DNA of 64,000 nucleotides from contig NZ_CP037968.1 of the NCBI RefSeq assembly GCF_019633745.1, positions 2,424,789-2,488,788 of the forward strand, read 5' to 3'. The translations under genes were made by a program, and so were the position numbers. Every line of letters begins with the position of its first letter. Within the stretch, counting starts at the first letter, position 1. This stretch comes from Methanofollis formosanus. Lineage in GTDB: Archaea; Halobacteriota; Methanomicrobia; Methanomicrobiales; Methanofollaceae. Under the pieces are notes generated by a model. It had not been told where the DNA came from and made no database searches. It saw only the letters and a list, made by a program, of their open reading frames with translations. Of the stretch, positions 45,050-54,256 are shown one piece after another.

Positions 45050-46009
45050 ATGAAAAAAAGCAACAAATGTATGTTTTCAGGCATGCTTGTGCTGCTGGCG
45101 GTGCTCGCGATGGCGGCGCCGGCGGCAGCCGACCCGTGGATTGGAGGAGACAAACTGGTCAACGCGAACGGAACCTCAGGGAACGTGTCCGGTGGTCTCT
45201 GGTTCGACGCGTATCCCGGCTTTGACTATGCGTATTCTACGCCGGTGACGAAAAATTTCTCGCTTCCGTGCACTGCAGGTAATGTCGAATGGGCGCGTCT
45301 CTATGTCACGACCTACATCGGGAGCATGACCAAAAACTACCCCCTGAACACGACGGTGGAGTTCGACGGCGGATCGGGCTATGGGACCCTGGGTTCGGAG
45401 ATCATGAACACCACCTACACCTATCCGGAGAACAGCAGTGCTGATGGAACGGTCTGGATCAACAACCACTGCAACCGGGTGACGAGCGACTGCCTGATGT
45501 GGTACGACGTGACCAACGATATCACCTCATCGAGCGTCGCGGCGCGCGTGCACACGGCCTGCCCTAACGGCACGCAGCCGTATGACGGCCGGGTGAAGAT
45601 GATCACGCTTGTGGTCGCATATAACGATCCCTCGAGTGGGAAAGAGATCTCTTACTGGGTGAACCAGGGTCACGACACCGATTCCAAAAAAGCTGACCAG
45701 AATGGCTGCTCTTACATCGGGAACACCACATTCAGCACAGTAACATCCTCGGTTATCGATGCAGACCTGACGGCCATCTACTTGGCGAGTTACAACGGTA
45801 ATTACACCTTCAACGGCAACACACTCACCTGGAGCAACCCGTGCCAGGGATCGTACTTCGGCTATCAGAGTTGGAATGTCACCAACTACATTACCAGCGG
45901 AGATAATTTCATGACATTCGACCGGAACACCACCGATCCATCACTGTACGGCGGGTACTTCAAGATCCCGCTTGCGCTCCTGACTGTGGAGGAGGAGCAG
46001 GAAGTGTAA
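45050..46009 (+). CDS. Secreted DUF3344 surface protein (single module)
   Basis: The 319-residue protein has a signal peptide (MFSGMLVLLAVLAMAAPAAA). One complete DUF3344 module is close in sequence to the first module of the giant leftward protein: compare VWINNHCNRVTSDCLMWYDV and SYWVNQGHDTDSKK here with its counterparts. It is rich in Asn-x-Ser/Thr sites, consistent with N-glycosylation. No anchor or PEGA repeat follows; the protein ends in EEEQEV after the module. GGAGG sits eight bases before the ATG. A hairpin terminator follows the gene, so it appears monocistronic. Confidence 0.88.
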   Translation: MKKSNKCMFSGMLVLLAVLAMAAPAAADPWIGGDKLVNANGTSGNVSGGLWFDAYPGFDYAYSTPVTKNFSLPCTAGNVEWARLYVTTYIGSMTKNYPLNTTVEFDGGSGYGTLGSEIMNTTYTYPENSSADGTVWINNHCNRVTSDCLMWYDVTNDITSSSVAARVHTACPNGTQPYDGRVKMITLVVAYNDPSSGKEISYWVNQGHDTDSKKADQNGCSYIGNTTFSTVTSSVIDADLTAIYLASYNGNYTFNGNTLTWSNPCQGSYFGYQSWNVTNYITSGDNFMTFDRNTTDPSLYGGYFKIPLALLTVEEEQEV

Positions 46010-46077
46010 AATCGCACCCCTCTGAGATCTTTGAAAATGCGGAAGGGCCGTGGAGCTTCCACCTGTGTTCATTTTTT

Positions 46078-46112
46078 GATGCCGTTCTGCGGCTCGACGG
46101 CATCATCTTTTT
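46078..46112 (+). terminator. Hairpin-plus-T terminator
   Basis: GATGCCGT at 46078-46085 pairs perfectly with ACGGCATC at 46097-46104 across an 11-base loop and is followed by a run of five T (46108-46112). A T-rich stretch (ATTTTTTG) also precedes the stem. It lies about 70 bp after the DUF3344 gene. Confidence 0.55.
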
Positions 46113-46353
46113 CCGTGTGTGGAAAACGACTTCATTTTCGACGGTACGACGAATGTGATGTACGGATTGTATGCCGCATGCAACCAAAATTCCATTTCTT
46201 ATGTCGTTGATATGACTTAAAATATATTATGTCAGACTGGGTGTGAATAGTATGAATATATATATGATCAAATGCTGATCTCAAACATCTCGATTCGTCT
46301 CCCGGCCCCTCCTGCCATTCCATTGGGGTGCCGGCGTACCGGGAGAATCGTGA
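46113..46353. promoter_or_regulatory. Leader and promoter of the 1544-residue surface protein
   Basis: There is no gene. TATA-like ATATATTATG (46221) and GAATATATATATGATC (46255-46269) are present. The second is about 90 bp before the ATG and would leave a 60-base leader. CCGGGAGAATCGTGA precedes the first ATG. Confidence 0.4.
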
Positions 46354-49300
46354 ATGATGAACGGAGCTGATAGGAAGATGCGAAAAACATTTCTGCTTCT
46401 CTGTATCGTTGCACTACTGTGCATGGTTGCTCTCGTTGCGCCGGTGATGGCCGCCAACGAAACATTCCCGGCAGACGCCGACTCATATGTTCGGTTTGGC
46501 ACATCGTTTGAGAATAGAAATTATGGTACTGCTACATCTCTTAGTACTCTGCAAACTTCGCTGGGAGTACATCTGAGAAGTCTTATCCACTTCGATCTTT
46601 CGTCGATCCCCAAAGGGGCGGAGATCGAGTCGGCAACACTCTATGCGTATATGTCCGCCAGAGCAGGCGACAGGGAGGTTGGTGCTTACCGCGTGACCGA
46701 TACGTGGAACGAGTCCGGCGTCACCTGGAAAACGCAACCTTCTGTGGATACACAACCGACCAGTTCGATCGATCCTGGTTCGGCAGTGAATACCTGGATC
46801 TGCTGGAACGTCACGCAGGACGTACAGGCATACGCGGACGGTACTGCAAATTATGGGTGGATGATTAAAAATACAGACGAATCGACGCCATCTATGGATC
46901 AGAAAGTCACGCTGAGGAGCCGCAACTATGCCGACGCCACACAACACCCCTACCTGAACGTAACCTACACAATCCCCCCGCTTGTTCTGACCACGATCGA
47001 GGTTTCTCCCGCGACGGCGAGCGTGGCGGTGAACGCCACGCAGCAGTTCAACGCCACCGCAAAGGACCAGAACGGAGATGAGATGACGAATGTCTGCTTC
47101 ACCTGGAGGAGCAGCAACGAGACCGTCGGCACGGTGAACACTAGTGGGTACTTCACTGCCCTCGCCGCTGGCACGACCACGATCACCGCGTCAGCGGAGA
47201 ATGTGAGTGGGGCGGCGACGGTGACGGCAAGCGTTCCCACCTGTGACCTTACCTTTGCGGGCGGCGGAGCATATCCTATTACAAATGCTGTATTCACCCG
47301 CATGCAAAACACCATCCGGGTCGGCAGGATTACCAATCTCGGTTCAAATATGTCTCCTGAAACGGAGGTCGAGGTCCGTTCGAGCGACGGTTTCGTCGGC
47401 AGGGCTACACTCCCTCCGGTCCAACCTGGAGAAAAAGCACCGTATGTCTTTCTCATCGACACGACCATCAGGGAGTCTGAAGGCGGGAAGGTGACCTACA
47501 CCACTATCATCGACCCCGACAACACTGTCGTGGAGATCTCTGAGACCAACAATGCCAAAACAACTCCGCCCCAACAGGTCGGATATAACGGCTACCTGGG
47601 TAAGCGGTACATGGATAGCGGCAATGACCTCACCACGGTGCGGACCTACGACCTCCGCGGCGACATCATCAATTCATTCGGTGACAGCCATTATATCTCC
47701 GGCAAAGGCAAATGGACGAACTACACCGTGAACTGGACCGGCGACGACCTGCTGCTCCCGGAAGGTGCGACCGTCCGCGACGCCTGGCTCTATGTGCCGT
47801 ACTGCTGGGACAGCACAAACGTAGCACCGAACAACCTCTCAATCACTTTCAACGGCGATCCGGTGCCCTATGTGAACTGGTACCATGACAAGGCGAACTT
47901 CGGCACTTATGGGGGTATGGTCTACGGCCTGATGACCTATAATGTGACCACTTCCTATAAGGTGGGCGTCAACAACACGGCACTCTTCGAGCGGGAGAAG
48001 GCAGGCACCACCATCTGCCCGGCCGGGTTCACCCTTGCGGTGGTCTACGAAGACCCGTCAGTCACCAGAAAGCAGATCTTCGTCAACGAAGAGTTTGACG
48101 CCCTTGGTGCCGACTCCGTAAATTATGGCACGAACGAGAGTCGGGCAACGGCATATGCGCCGTTCAGCGGCATGACCCTCGACACAGCGAACGTCAGCCG
48201 CGCAAACCTCACGACGTTCGTCCCTTGGGGCAACAGTGGGGAGGGCAACCTGTACTTCAACGGCAACCGGATCGGGAGCGGTGTATGGAACTACGGTCCC
48301 CTTACTGTGGGTGGCTCAGACTCCCCACAGGTGGCTGTGGACGACCGCGAGGTGACGGCGTACCTCAACGCGACCGGGAACGAAGCGACGATCCAGAGTT
48401 CCGAATCCAGCCAACCACTGATGGTGGCAGCACAGACCTTCCTCGTCATTGAGTATGCCGATCCCGCCGCCCCGGACCTCACGGTCAGCACCCTCATGCC
48501 AAACAAGAACGAGATCTTCTCCGCGACTGGAAATACCTACACCGCGAAGATCACGAACATCGGGACGGCCGATGCGGGTGCGTTTTCGGTCGAATTCAAG
48601 GTGAGCGGCGTCACCGGTGCGGTTGCCGTGCCCGACGGCCTCGCCGCGGGTGCGAACACCACCCTCACCTGGACCGACTCGACGGTGCATGCCGCGGGCG
48701 AGCCGGCGACCTTCACCGTCACCGCCGACCCGGGGTGCATGATCGACGAATCGAACGAGGAGAACAATGTCAGATCTTTTGAGAAGACCGTCGTGGACAA
48801 CGGTTACCGCGGCAAGCGGTGGACCGGCGGTGAGGACCTCACCACTGCCGTGACCTATGACGTCCGCGGCGACCTGGCGTACTCTTCTGGCGACAGTCTC
48901 TATCTCGGTGCCGCGGACAACCCGCACTGGACGGCGTACACCGCGAACTGGACCGTCAACGACCTTGACATCCCGGCCGACGCCACCGTCACCGCCGCAC
49001 GGCTCTACGTCCCTTACACCTGGGACAAAGGTCCGGTCTTCCCTGGCAATGTCACCCTCACCTTCAACGACATCCCGGTCGAGAGAGCCGCCTTCTATAG
49101 CGACGAAAAGATGTGGGGGAGTTCATATCCGTACGGCATGACCGTCTACGACGTCACCGAACCGTTCAGCACCGACGGCAACGCCGCCGTCCTGACAAAC
49201 ATCTACCCCGGAGGCGGGAACGTCTCGGTACGCGGAATGGTGCTTGCGGCGGTCTACGACGACGGCGTCACCGCCCCGCACACCATTGTCATCAACGAGG

Positions 49301-50988
49301 GCTTCGACCTCCTGTACGGCGGCAGCGGCCAGGCGACCACCCCTGAACAGGCGACCGCCTACGCACCCTTCACTCTCGACACCACCAACGCCGTCAACGC
49401 TACCCTCGTCGCCCTCGCACCCGGCGCAGGGCCGAACGAAGGCGAACTGATCTTCAACGACAACGTGTGGACCGACGCCTGGAACTTCACCGGGCAGAGC
49501 CAGATCGGTGCGGCCGAACGCGACGTGACCTCGCTCCTCGCAGGCGAAGGCAACGTTGCAGCGTTCCAGAGCAGTGGGGACTGGATGGAAGCGGCCGCCG
49601 CCTTCCTGGTGGTGACCAATCCGGTCCCGAACGGCTGCATCGAAGTCACCTCGACGCCGGAAGGAGCGGCGATCTTCCTTGATGGCGAGGATACCAGCAA
49701 GGCGACAAACACTGTCCTTGAAGACATCCCCGCCGGGGAGCATGTGGTCACGCTGAAACTCGAAAACTACGCCGACGCCTCAACGCCGGTCACCGTCGTC
49801 GAAGGGGAGACCGCAACCGTCGACCTCTCGCTGACCACCCTCACCGGCAGCCTCGCCGTCACCTCTACCCCTGACGGCGCTTCGATCTTTATCGACGGTG
49901 CCGACACCGGCGAGACGACCGACACCACCCTCACCGGCATCGCCGTCGGCGACCACACCCTCGCCCTGAAGAAGGAAGGGTACCGCGAGGCGTTCGCTGA
50001 GGTGACGATCCGGCACGACGAGACCACCGACCTCCACCTCGACCTCGAGAAGGCGGTCGGGTGCATCGCCGTCACCTCGACGCCCGAAGGTGCAGCGATC
50101 TTCTTGGACGGGGAGGAGACCGGCGAGACGACGAACGCGATCCTTGAAGGAATCGCGGTCGGCGAGCACACCATCACCCTGAAGAAATCCGGATACATGG
50201 AGGCCTCGGCGACGGTGACCGTTATCGACACCGAGACAGCATCAGTAGAATTCACCCTCGCCGAACCCGCAGGAAACATCGTGGTCACCTCCTCCCCGGA
50301 CGGTGCCAGAGTCTTCCTGGACGGAAAAGATACCGGCGAGCAGACGAACACCACGCTCACGCGGGTCTCGCCCGGCGAACATCAGGTCGCGGTGAGCCTT
50401 GAGGGGTATCTTGAGGCGGAGAAGGCGGTGACGGTCGTCGAAGGCGAGAGCGTCGCCGTCCATTTCGACCTCTCGCAGGCCTCGATCACCCTCCTCCCCG
50501 GCTGGAACTTTGTCTCGACCCCGAAGACCCTCGCACCCGGCCACGACACCATCGCCATCTTCGACGAGGTGGACACCGCCGACCACTCGGTATTGTTGTA
50601 CAACGGGACGAAACAGTGGGAGGCGATGAGTTCCGAAGAAGCGTTCAGGCCGCTCGACGGGATCTGGATCTATGCCAACGGCACCTACGAGATCCCGCTT
50701 GCCTTCGACACCGGCGGGGCCTCCGCCCCGCCGGAGAAGGCCCTCGACGAGGGCTGGAACGCCATCGGGTTCACCGACACTGTTCCCGAACCCGCGGCAA
50801 ACACTCTCAGGTCGGTCGAGAAATGCTGGGCAACCCTCATCGGGTTCGACGCCGGCGCACAGGAGTACAAGACCTCGATCATCCGCGGCGCCGATGGACG
50901 GCACGGTGAGATGCGTGCGATGGAACCGATGGACGGCTACTGGCTGTACATGAGCGATGCGGACCTGCTCTGCGCCATCGGAGCGTGA
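46354..50988 (+). CDS. Giant modular surface protein: DNRLRE, Ig-like, CARDB, DUF3344 x2, PEGA x4
   Basis: This 1544-residue protein has a signal peptide (about residues 10-34). The modules in order are DNRLRE (about 35-205; ETFPADADSYVRFGTSFENR), bacterial Ig-like group 2 (about 211-285), CARDB (about 296-390), DUF3344 (about 411-705), a second CARDB (about 707-805), a second DUF3344 (about 815-1085), four PEGA repeats starting near 1092, 1164, 1235 and 1306, and a closing domain from about 1377 (LLPGWNFVSTPKTLAPG ... MDGYWLYMSDADL). There is no C-terminal anchor. A second ATG eight codons in is possible. The next gene, a membrane-anchored surface protein, overlaps or abuts it, so the two may work together. 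Confidence 0.88.
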   Translation: MMNGADRKMRKTFLLLCIVALLCMVALVAPVMAANETFPADADSYVRFGTSFENRNYGTATSLSTLQTSLGVHLRSLIHFDLSSIPKGAEIESATLYAYMSARAGDREVGAYRVTDTWNESGVTWKTQPSVDTQPTSSIDPGSAVNTWICWNVTQDVQAYADGTANYGWMIKNTDESTPSMDQKVTLRSRNYADATQHPYLNVTYTIPPLVLTTIEVSPATASVAVNATQQFNATAKDQNGDEMTNVCFTWRSSNETVGTVNTSGYFTALAAGTTTITASAENVSGAATVTASVPTCDLTFAGGGAYPITNAVFTRMQNTIRVGRITNLGSNMSPETEVEVRSSDGFVGRATLPPVQPGEKAPYVFLIDTTIRESEGGKVTYTTIIDPDNTVVEISETNNAKTTPPQQVGYNGYLGKRYMDSGNDLTTVRTYDLRGDIINSFGDSHYISGKGKWTNYTVNWTGDDLLLPEGATVRDAWLYVPYCWDSTNVAPNNLSITFNGDPVPYVNWYHDKANFGTYGGMVYGLMTYNVTTSYKVGVNNTALFEREKAGTTICPAGFTLAVVYEDPSVTRKQIFVNEEFDALGADSVNYGTNESRATAYAPFSGMTLDTANVSRANLTTFVPWGNSGEGNLYFNGNRIGSGVWNYGPLTVGGSDSPQVAVDDREVTAYLNATGNEATIQSSESSQPLMVAAQTFLVIEYADPAAPDLTVSTLMPNKNEIFSATGNTYTAKITNIGTADAGAFSVEFKVSGVTGAVAVPDGLAAGANTTLTWTDSTVHAAGEPATFTVTADPGCMIDESNEENNVRSFEKTVVDNGYRGKRWTGGEDLTTAVTYDVRGDLAYSSGDSLYLGAADNPHWTAYTANWTVNDLDIPADATVTAARLYVPYTWDKGPVFPGNVTLTFNDIPVERAAFYSDEKMWGSSYPYGMTVYDVTEPFSTDGNAAVLTNIYPGGGNVSVRGMVLAAVYDDGVTAPHTIVINEGFDLLYGGSGQATTPEQATAYAPFTLDTTNAVNATLVALAPGAGPNEGELIFNDNVWTDAWNFTGQSQIGAAERDVTSLLAGEGNVAAFQSSGDWMEAAAAFLVVTNPVPNGCIEVTSTPEGAAIFLDGEDTSKATNTVLEDIPAGEHVVTLKLENYADASTPVTVVEGETATVDLSLTTLTGSLAVTSTPDGASIFIDGADTGETTDTTLTGIAVGDHTLALKKEGYREAFAEVTIRHDETTDLHLDLEKAVGCIAVTSTPEGAAIFLDGEETGETTNAILEGIAVGEHTITLKKSGYMEASATVTVIDTETASVEFTLAEPAGNIVVTSSPDGARVFLDGKDTGEQTNTTLTRVSPGEHQVAVSLEGYLEAEKAVTVVEGESVAVHFDLSQASITLLPGWNFVSTPKTLAPGHDTIAIFDEVDTADHSVLLYNGTKQWEAMSSEEAFRPLDGIWIYANGTYEIPLAFDTGGASAPPEKALDEGWNAIGFTDTVPEPAANTLRSVEKCWATLIGFDAGAQEYKTSIIRGADGRHGEMRAMEPMDGYWLYMSDADLLCAIGA

Positions 50989-50990
50989 AG

Positions 50991-52061
50991 ATGAAGGTAT
51001 GGCAGGGCATCGCGGTGCTCCTCCTCCTCGGCCTCGTCGCCGGTGCGGCGGCCGATGAGGGCGTCCCCGTTTTCCCCCACGAGTTCAAGGGGAGCGTGAC
51101 GATCGACGGCAAACCCGCGCCCGCGGGGACCGAAGTCACTGCGGTGCTGGGTGGCGAGACGTACGGGCCTGTGACGACCGCGGCTGACGGGACGTACGGC
51201 GGCTCCAGCCGGCATGCGGGTGAGAGGCTGCTGGTCCTCGGTACCGACGACCTCGCCGGGGAGACAATCACCTTCCTGGTCGGTGGAAAAGCAGCAAAAG
51301 AGACGGCGACCTTCAGCCCGAAGGGCACGAGCCGCGTTGACCTCAGTGTCGGGAGCGGTACGACGCCAAAGCCTCCGTCGAACAGCGGCGGCGGTGGCGG
51401 AGGGACGACGTCCCCGGTCTCCGGACCGACCACGACTCAGACGACGTCGGTGGAGCGGGTGACTCTCCCGATATCGAAGAGCGGCGAATTGACCGGGACC
51501 GTGACGGTGCGGACCAGTGACGGCGTGGGGGCGGTGACTCTCAGGGAAGGCACGGTCGCCCGCGACCGCGACGGCGAACCGCTCAGGGAAGTGACGATCA
51601 AAAGGGCCGACATGAGTGGAACCCCCCCGATCCCGCCGGGAACAACGATCGGTTTCGCTCTCAGGTGCGGTCCGGCCGGCGCCACCTTCGACCCCCCCAT
51701 CACCCTCACCTACACCCTCTCCGTGGAAGAGTGGGAGAGGATCGGCGACCCTGCCACCCTGACGGTGATGTGGTACAACCCCGAGAGCGGGGCCTGGCGG
51801 GAAGTCCCCGCCACCGTCGACGCGGCCACCCGGACGGTGACCGCCCGCGTCTCGCATTTCAGCCTCTTCGCCCTCTCGTGGGCTGCCCCGAAACCAGTGA
51901 CAGCATCGGCGGACCGCCCCGTCGCGGCCGCCACCACGATCGGGCTGGAAGGTCAGCGGTCGGCCGCCGGCGAGACTCCATGGACGCTGGTAGCGGCCGG
52001 GGGCCTGCTGATCGTCGGCGCACTGGCGGTAGGAGGATATGTCGTGAGGAAAAAGAGGTAA
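50991..52061 (+). CDS. C-terminally anchored surface protein
   Basis: About 356 residues with a signal peptide (VWQGIAVLLLLGLVAGAAA). A beta-sandwich domain (about 23-115; FKGSVTIDGKPAPAGTEVTA) is followed by a Gly/Ser/Thr linker (NSGGGGGGTTSPVSGPTTTQ). A second beta-rich domain (about 145-300) includes YTLSVEEWERIGDPATLTVM and VSHFSLFALSW, a ZU5-like or death-fold-linked pattern common in archaeal surface proteins. A transmembrane helix (TLVAAGGLLIVGALAVGGYV) and VRKKR end it. It begins at the ATG at 50991 or a GTG at 50985 that overlaps the upstream stop. It may anchor the unanchored 1544-residue neighbour; this is inference from position. Confidence 0.82.
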   Translation: MKVWQGIAVLLLLGLVAGAAADEGVPVFPHEFKGSVTIDGKPAPAGTEVTAVLGGETYGPVTTAADGTYGGSSRHAGERLLVLGTDDLAGETITFLVGGKAAKETATFSPKGTSRVDLSVGSGTTPKPPSNSGGGGGGTTSPVSGPTTTQTTSVERVTLPISKSGELTGTVTVRTSDGVGAVTLREGTVARDRDGEPLREVTIKRADMSGTPPIPPGTTIGFALRCGPAGATFDPPITLTYTLSVEEWERIGDPATLTVMWYNPESGAWREVPATVDAATRTVTARVSHFSLFALSWAAPKPVTASADRPVAAATTIGLEGQRSAAGETPWTLVAAGGLLIVGALAVGGYVVRKKR

Positions 52062-52095
52062 TAACCTCTATTTTTGTATATCCAGTCTTTTTGAT

Positions 52096-52548
52096 CTATT
52101 CTGCGTTCCCGGCGGCGAAACTCTCGCTGTACAGCCGCGAGGTATTCCCGGCGATGAGTCCGGCGACGGCGTCGTCGAGGAAAGGTCCGAGTTCGCCGAG
52201 AATGCCGGGTTTGTTCTGGTCGTAGCGCGTGAACTCGAAACGGGCATAGGTGCCCCCGATGATCTCGGCGATGGCCATCCCGATGATCTCGTCGGAGAGG
52301 AGGAAGACCGGGTCGTCGGCGATCTCCGAGTCGTTCCGGTTCTCGTAGAGTTCTTCTTCGAGAAGGATGGCGCCGAGGAGGAGGGAGGAGACGTTCGGGT
52401 CCTGGTATGACGCCAGGATCTTCTTCTCAAGGCGCGTCCTCGCCTCTTCAGGGCCCATCCCGTGCGAGACATAGAGCCCCATCCCGGCGTCGACGATGGC
52501 ATCGGTGGTGACCCCTTTTCCTCTGAGCCGCTCTTCGATCTCAAACAT
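52096..52548 (-). CDS. cobZ: Alpha-ribazole-5'-phosphate phosphatase CobZ (PgpA-related)
   Basis: The 150-residue protein is homologous to phosphatidylglycerophosphatase A. In Methanosarcina mazei this family member is the archaeal replacement for CobC, removing the 5'-phosphate late in cobamide assembly. LSDEIIGMAIAEIIGGTYAR contains the conserved acidic block (DEIIG), and PGILGELGPFLDDAVAGLIA the second. The start at 52548 gives MFEIEERLRGKGVTTDAIVD; longer frames run into cobT's antisense. Head-to-head placement with cobT supports the cobamide role over lipid phosphatase activity. Confidence 0.85.
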   Translation of the reverse strand: MFEIEERLRGKGVTTDAIVDAGMGLYVSHGMGPEEARTRLEKKILASYQDPNVSSLLLGAILLEEELYENRNDSEIADDPVFLLSDEIIGMAIAEIIGGTYARFEFTRYDQNKPGILGELGPFLDDAVAGLIAGNTSRLYSESFAAGNAE

Positions 52549-52570
52549 AGGAGAATTTTTGGTCAGGCTC

Positions 52571-52583
52571 AATATATACATTG
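52571..52583 (-). promoter_or_regulatory. TATA box of cobZ
   Basis: On the minus strand AATGTATATATTG lies about 29 bp upstream of the cobZ ATG, in the 37-bp gap shared with cobT. The cobT promoter must overlap the start of cobZ or use this AT-rich core too. Confidence 0.5.
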
Positions 52584-52585
52584 AT

Positions 52586-53596
52586 ATGGCATTTCTCTCC
52601 GAGTTTCCGTCCATTGAGTTTTCAAGACCGCTCTTTGCAAGCGTCCTTGGAAATACCGCCCTCTCGATGGTGCCCGGGGTATCGGGTGCGGGGCCGTCTC
52701 CGAAGAAGACGGTCTTCACGCCGATCCTCGATGCCGAGATGATCACCACCGGGGCGATCACCTCGATGCCCCTCAAGCCCAACACCCCGACCGGGTGCCC
52801 GACGCCGGCGGTGATCACCAGGGCGATGGCGACACTCACCGGGATCGAACCGGTCTTCGTGAACGCCGGGCTCTTCAACCCACCGACCGTACCGTGCATC
52901 GACGTCTACGGGGCGCCGGGCGGCGACCCGCGAGAGGGCGACGCCGTCCCGGCGGCCAGAGATCTTCTCACCGCCGGCGAGCGCGTCGGCCGCATTCTTT
53001 CCAGGTGCGCCGACTTCCTGGTCCTGGGCGAGTGCGTGCCCGGCGGGACGACGACCGCCCTCTGCGTCCTGCGCGCCCTCGGGTACGAGGCCAGGGTCTC
53101 GAGCAGTTTTGTCGAGAACCCGGTGCACCTGAAAGAAGAGATCTGCGAATACGTGCTTGAGAAGGTGGAGCGCGAAGGGGCGACCGACGCCCTCGACGTG
53201 GTGCGGATTGGGGGCGACCCCATGATGCCGGTGGCCGCGGGGATCGCGAGTACCTTTGAAGGCACGCTCGTCTTTGCCGGGGGCACCCAGATGCTTGCCG
53301 TCGACGCCGTGCTCAAGGGCCTGGGGAGATCCATGGTCCCGCTTGCCACGACCGAGTACGTGCGCACCGACGCCTCGGCAAACTTCGAGGAGGCCGTGGC
53401 CGCGGTGGGGGCGAAGGCCTATTATGTGGATCCGGACTTCGGCACCATCGGCGACGCGGGGATCGGCAGGTACTGTGAGGGCGAGGTGAAAGAGGGGATG
53501 GGTGCCGGCGGCGCCATGTTCCTCGCCCGGGTGATGGGATACTCGGCGGAGGAGATCAGGTCGGCCATCCTCTCCACCGTCATATCGTTCAGATAA
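52586..53596 (+). CDS. cobT: NaMN:dimethylbenzimidazole phosphoribosyltransferase family protein (archaeal CobT)
   Basis: About 336 residues of the archaeal CobT family (TIGR00303). It activates the lower-ligand base to alpha-ribazole phosphate. LPLKP-equivalent SMPLKPNTPTGCPTPAVITR, LGECVPGGTTTALCVLRALG and FAGGTQMLAVDAVLKG are the nucleotide- and base-binding blocks; EVKEGMGAGGAMFLARVMGY near the C terminus holds the catalytic Glu region. The start is the ATG at 52586. It is divergent from cobZ. The lower-ligand specificity (dimethylbenzimidazole versus 5-hydroxybenzimidazole in methanogens) cannot be read here. Confidence 0.92.
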   Translation: MAFLSEFPSIEFSRPLFASVLGNTALSMVPGVSGAGPSPKKTVFTPILDAEMITTGAITSMPLKPNTPTGCPTPAVITRAMATLTGIEPVFVNAGLFNPPTVPCIDVYGAPGGDPREGDAVPAARDLLTAGERVGRILSRCADFLVLGECVPGGTTTALCVLRALGYEARVSSSFVENPVHLKEEICEYVLEKVEREGATDALDVVRIGGDPMMPVAAGIASTFEGTLVFAGGTQMLAVDAVLKGLGRSMVPLATTEYVRTDASANFEEAVAAVGAKAYYVDPDFGTIGDAGIGRYCEGEVKEGMGAGGAMFLARVMGYSAEEIRSAILSTVISFR

Positions 53597-54256
53597 GTTC
53601 TATAGAATCGGGCATGAACCCCTGGCTCAAGCATACGGGATGAAAATTTCTCGTCGCTTGCTCTCTCTTTTCAAGACCGGAGAATCTGGGGGGATCGTGT
53701 TCCATCGCCGCCCTCACCTATCTTCGTCGTGGGGGGTCCGGGGGGTGCAATCCCCCGGTGCGAGATGGCAGGAAAATCTCGACGATGGGGGCGGCCGATC
53801 CATCTGAAGAATTTTCTATCCTCTGCGTATCGGCTTCAACGTGATATAAAGAGCTCAGACTCTCATGCAAACATGAAGAGAGGATATTCTGGATCATTTT
53901 CATGGTAATCCCCGGTGAGATCCCCACCTCATTGCCGCCCCCGCCCATCTCCCTTCCGGCGGGGTCCGGGGGTGCAACCCCCGGCGAGAGACGGCAGAAC
54001 AGATTCAGCGATTGAAGGGCGGCACGTCGGATCATCACGCCTTCCCCCCCCTCGCACCGGGGGCGGAGTGCCGCCCGGACCCCAGGGAGGGGGATAGGGC
54101 AGGGAAGGCGAAGAGATTTTTCCGGGGCCAAAATCTTCTCATCCCGATCTTTTTTCGGCGGAGTTTCCCGACCATAAGGTACTCTCGAAGACCGGAGCGC
54201 CGTCGCCCTGATTCCCCATAAAAAAGGCTATACCCTCAACCACCCATACCTTTCTG
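53597..54256. repeat. Composite intergenic repeat (copy 4) plus extra hairpin units
   Basis: The left end at 53600-53648 reads TAGAATCGGGCATGAACCCC, then CTCAAGCATACGGGATGAAA. From there to about 53908 the sequence nearly duplicates 19786-20092, including the hairpin unit at 53706-53795 and a downstream block with CCTCTGCGTATCGGCTTCAA and GCAAACATGAAGAGAGGATA. A second hairpin unit follows at 53933-54023 (GCCGCCCCCGCCCATCTCCC to GGGCGGCACG), then a scrap at 54040-54110. No inverted right end was found. AT-rich CCATAAAAAAGGCTATACCC near 54218 is a likely TATA region for guaA. Confidence 0.7.
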
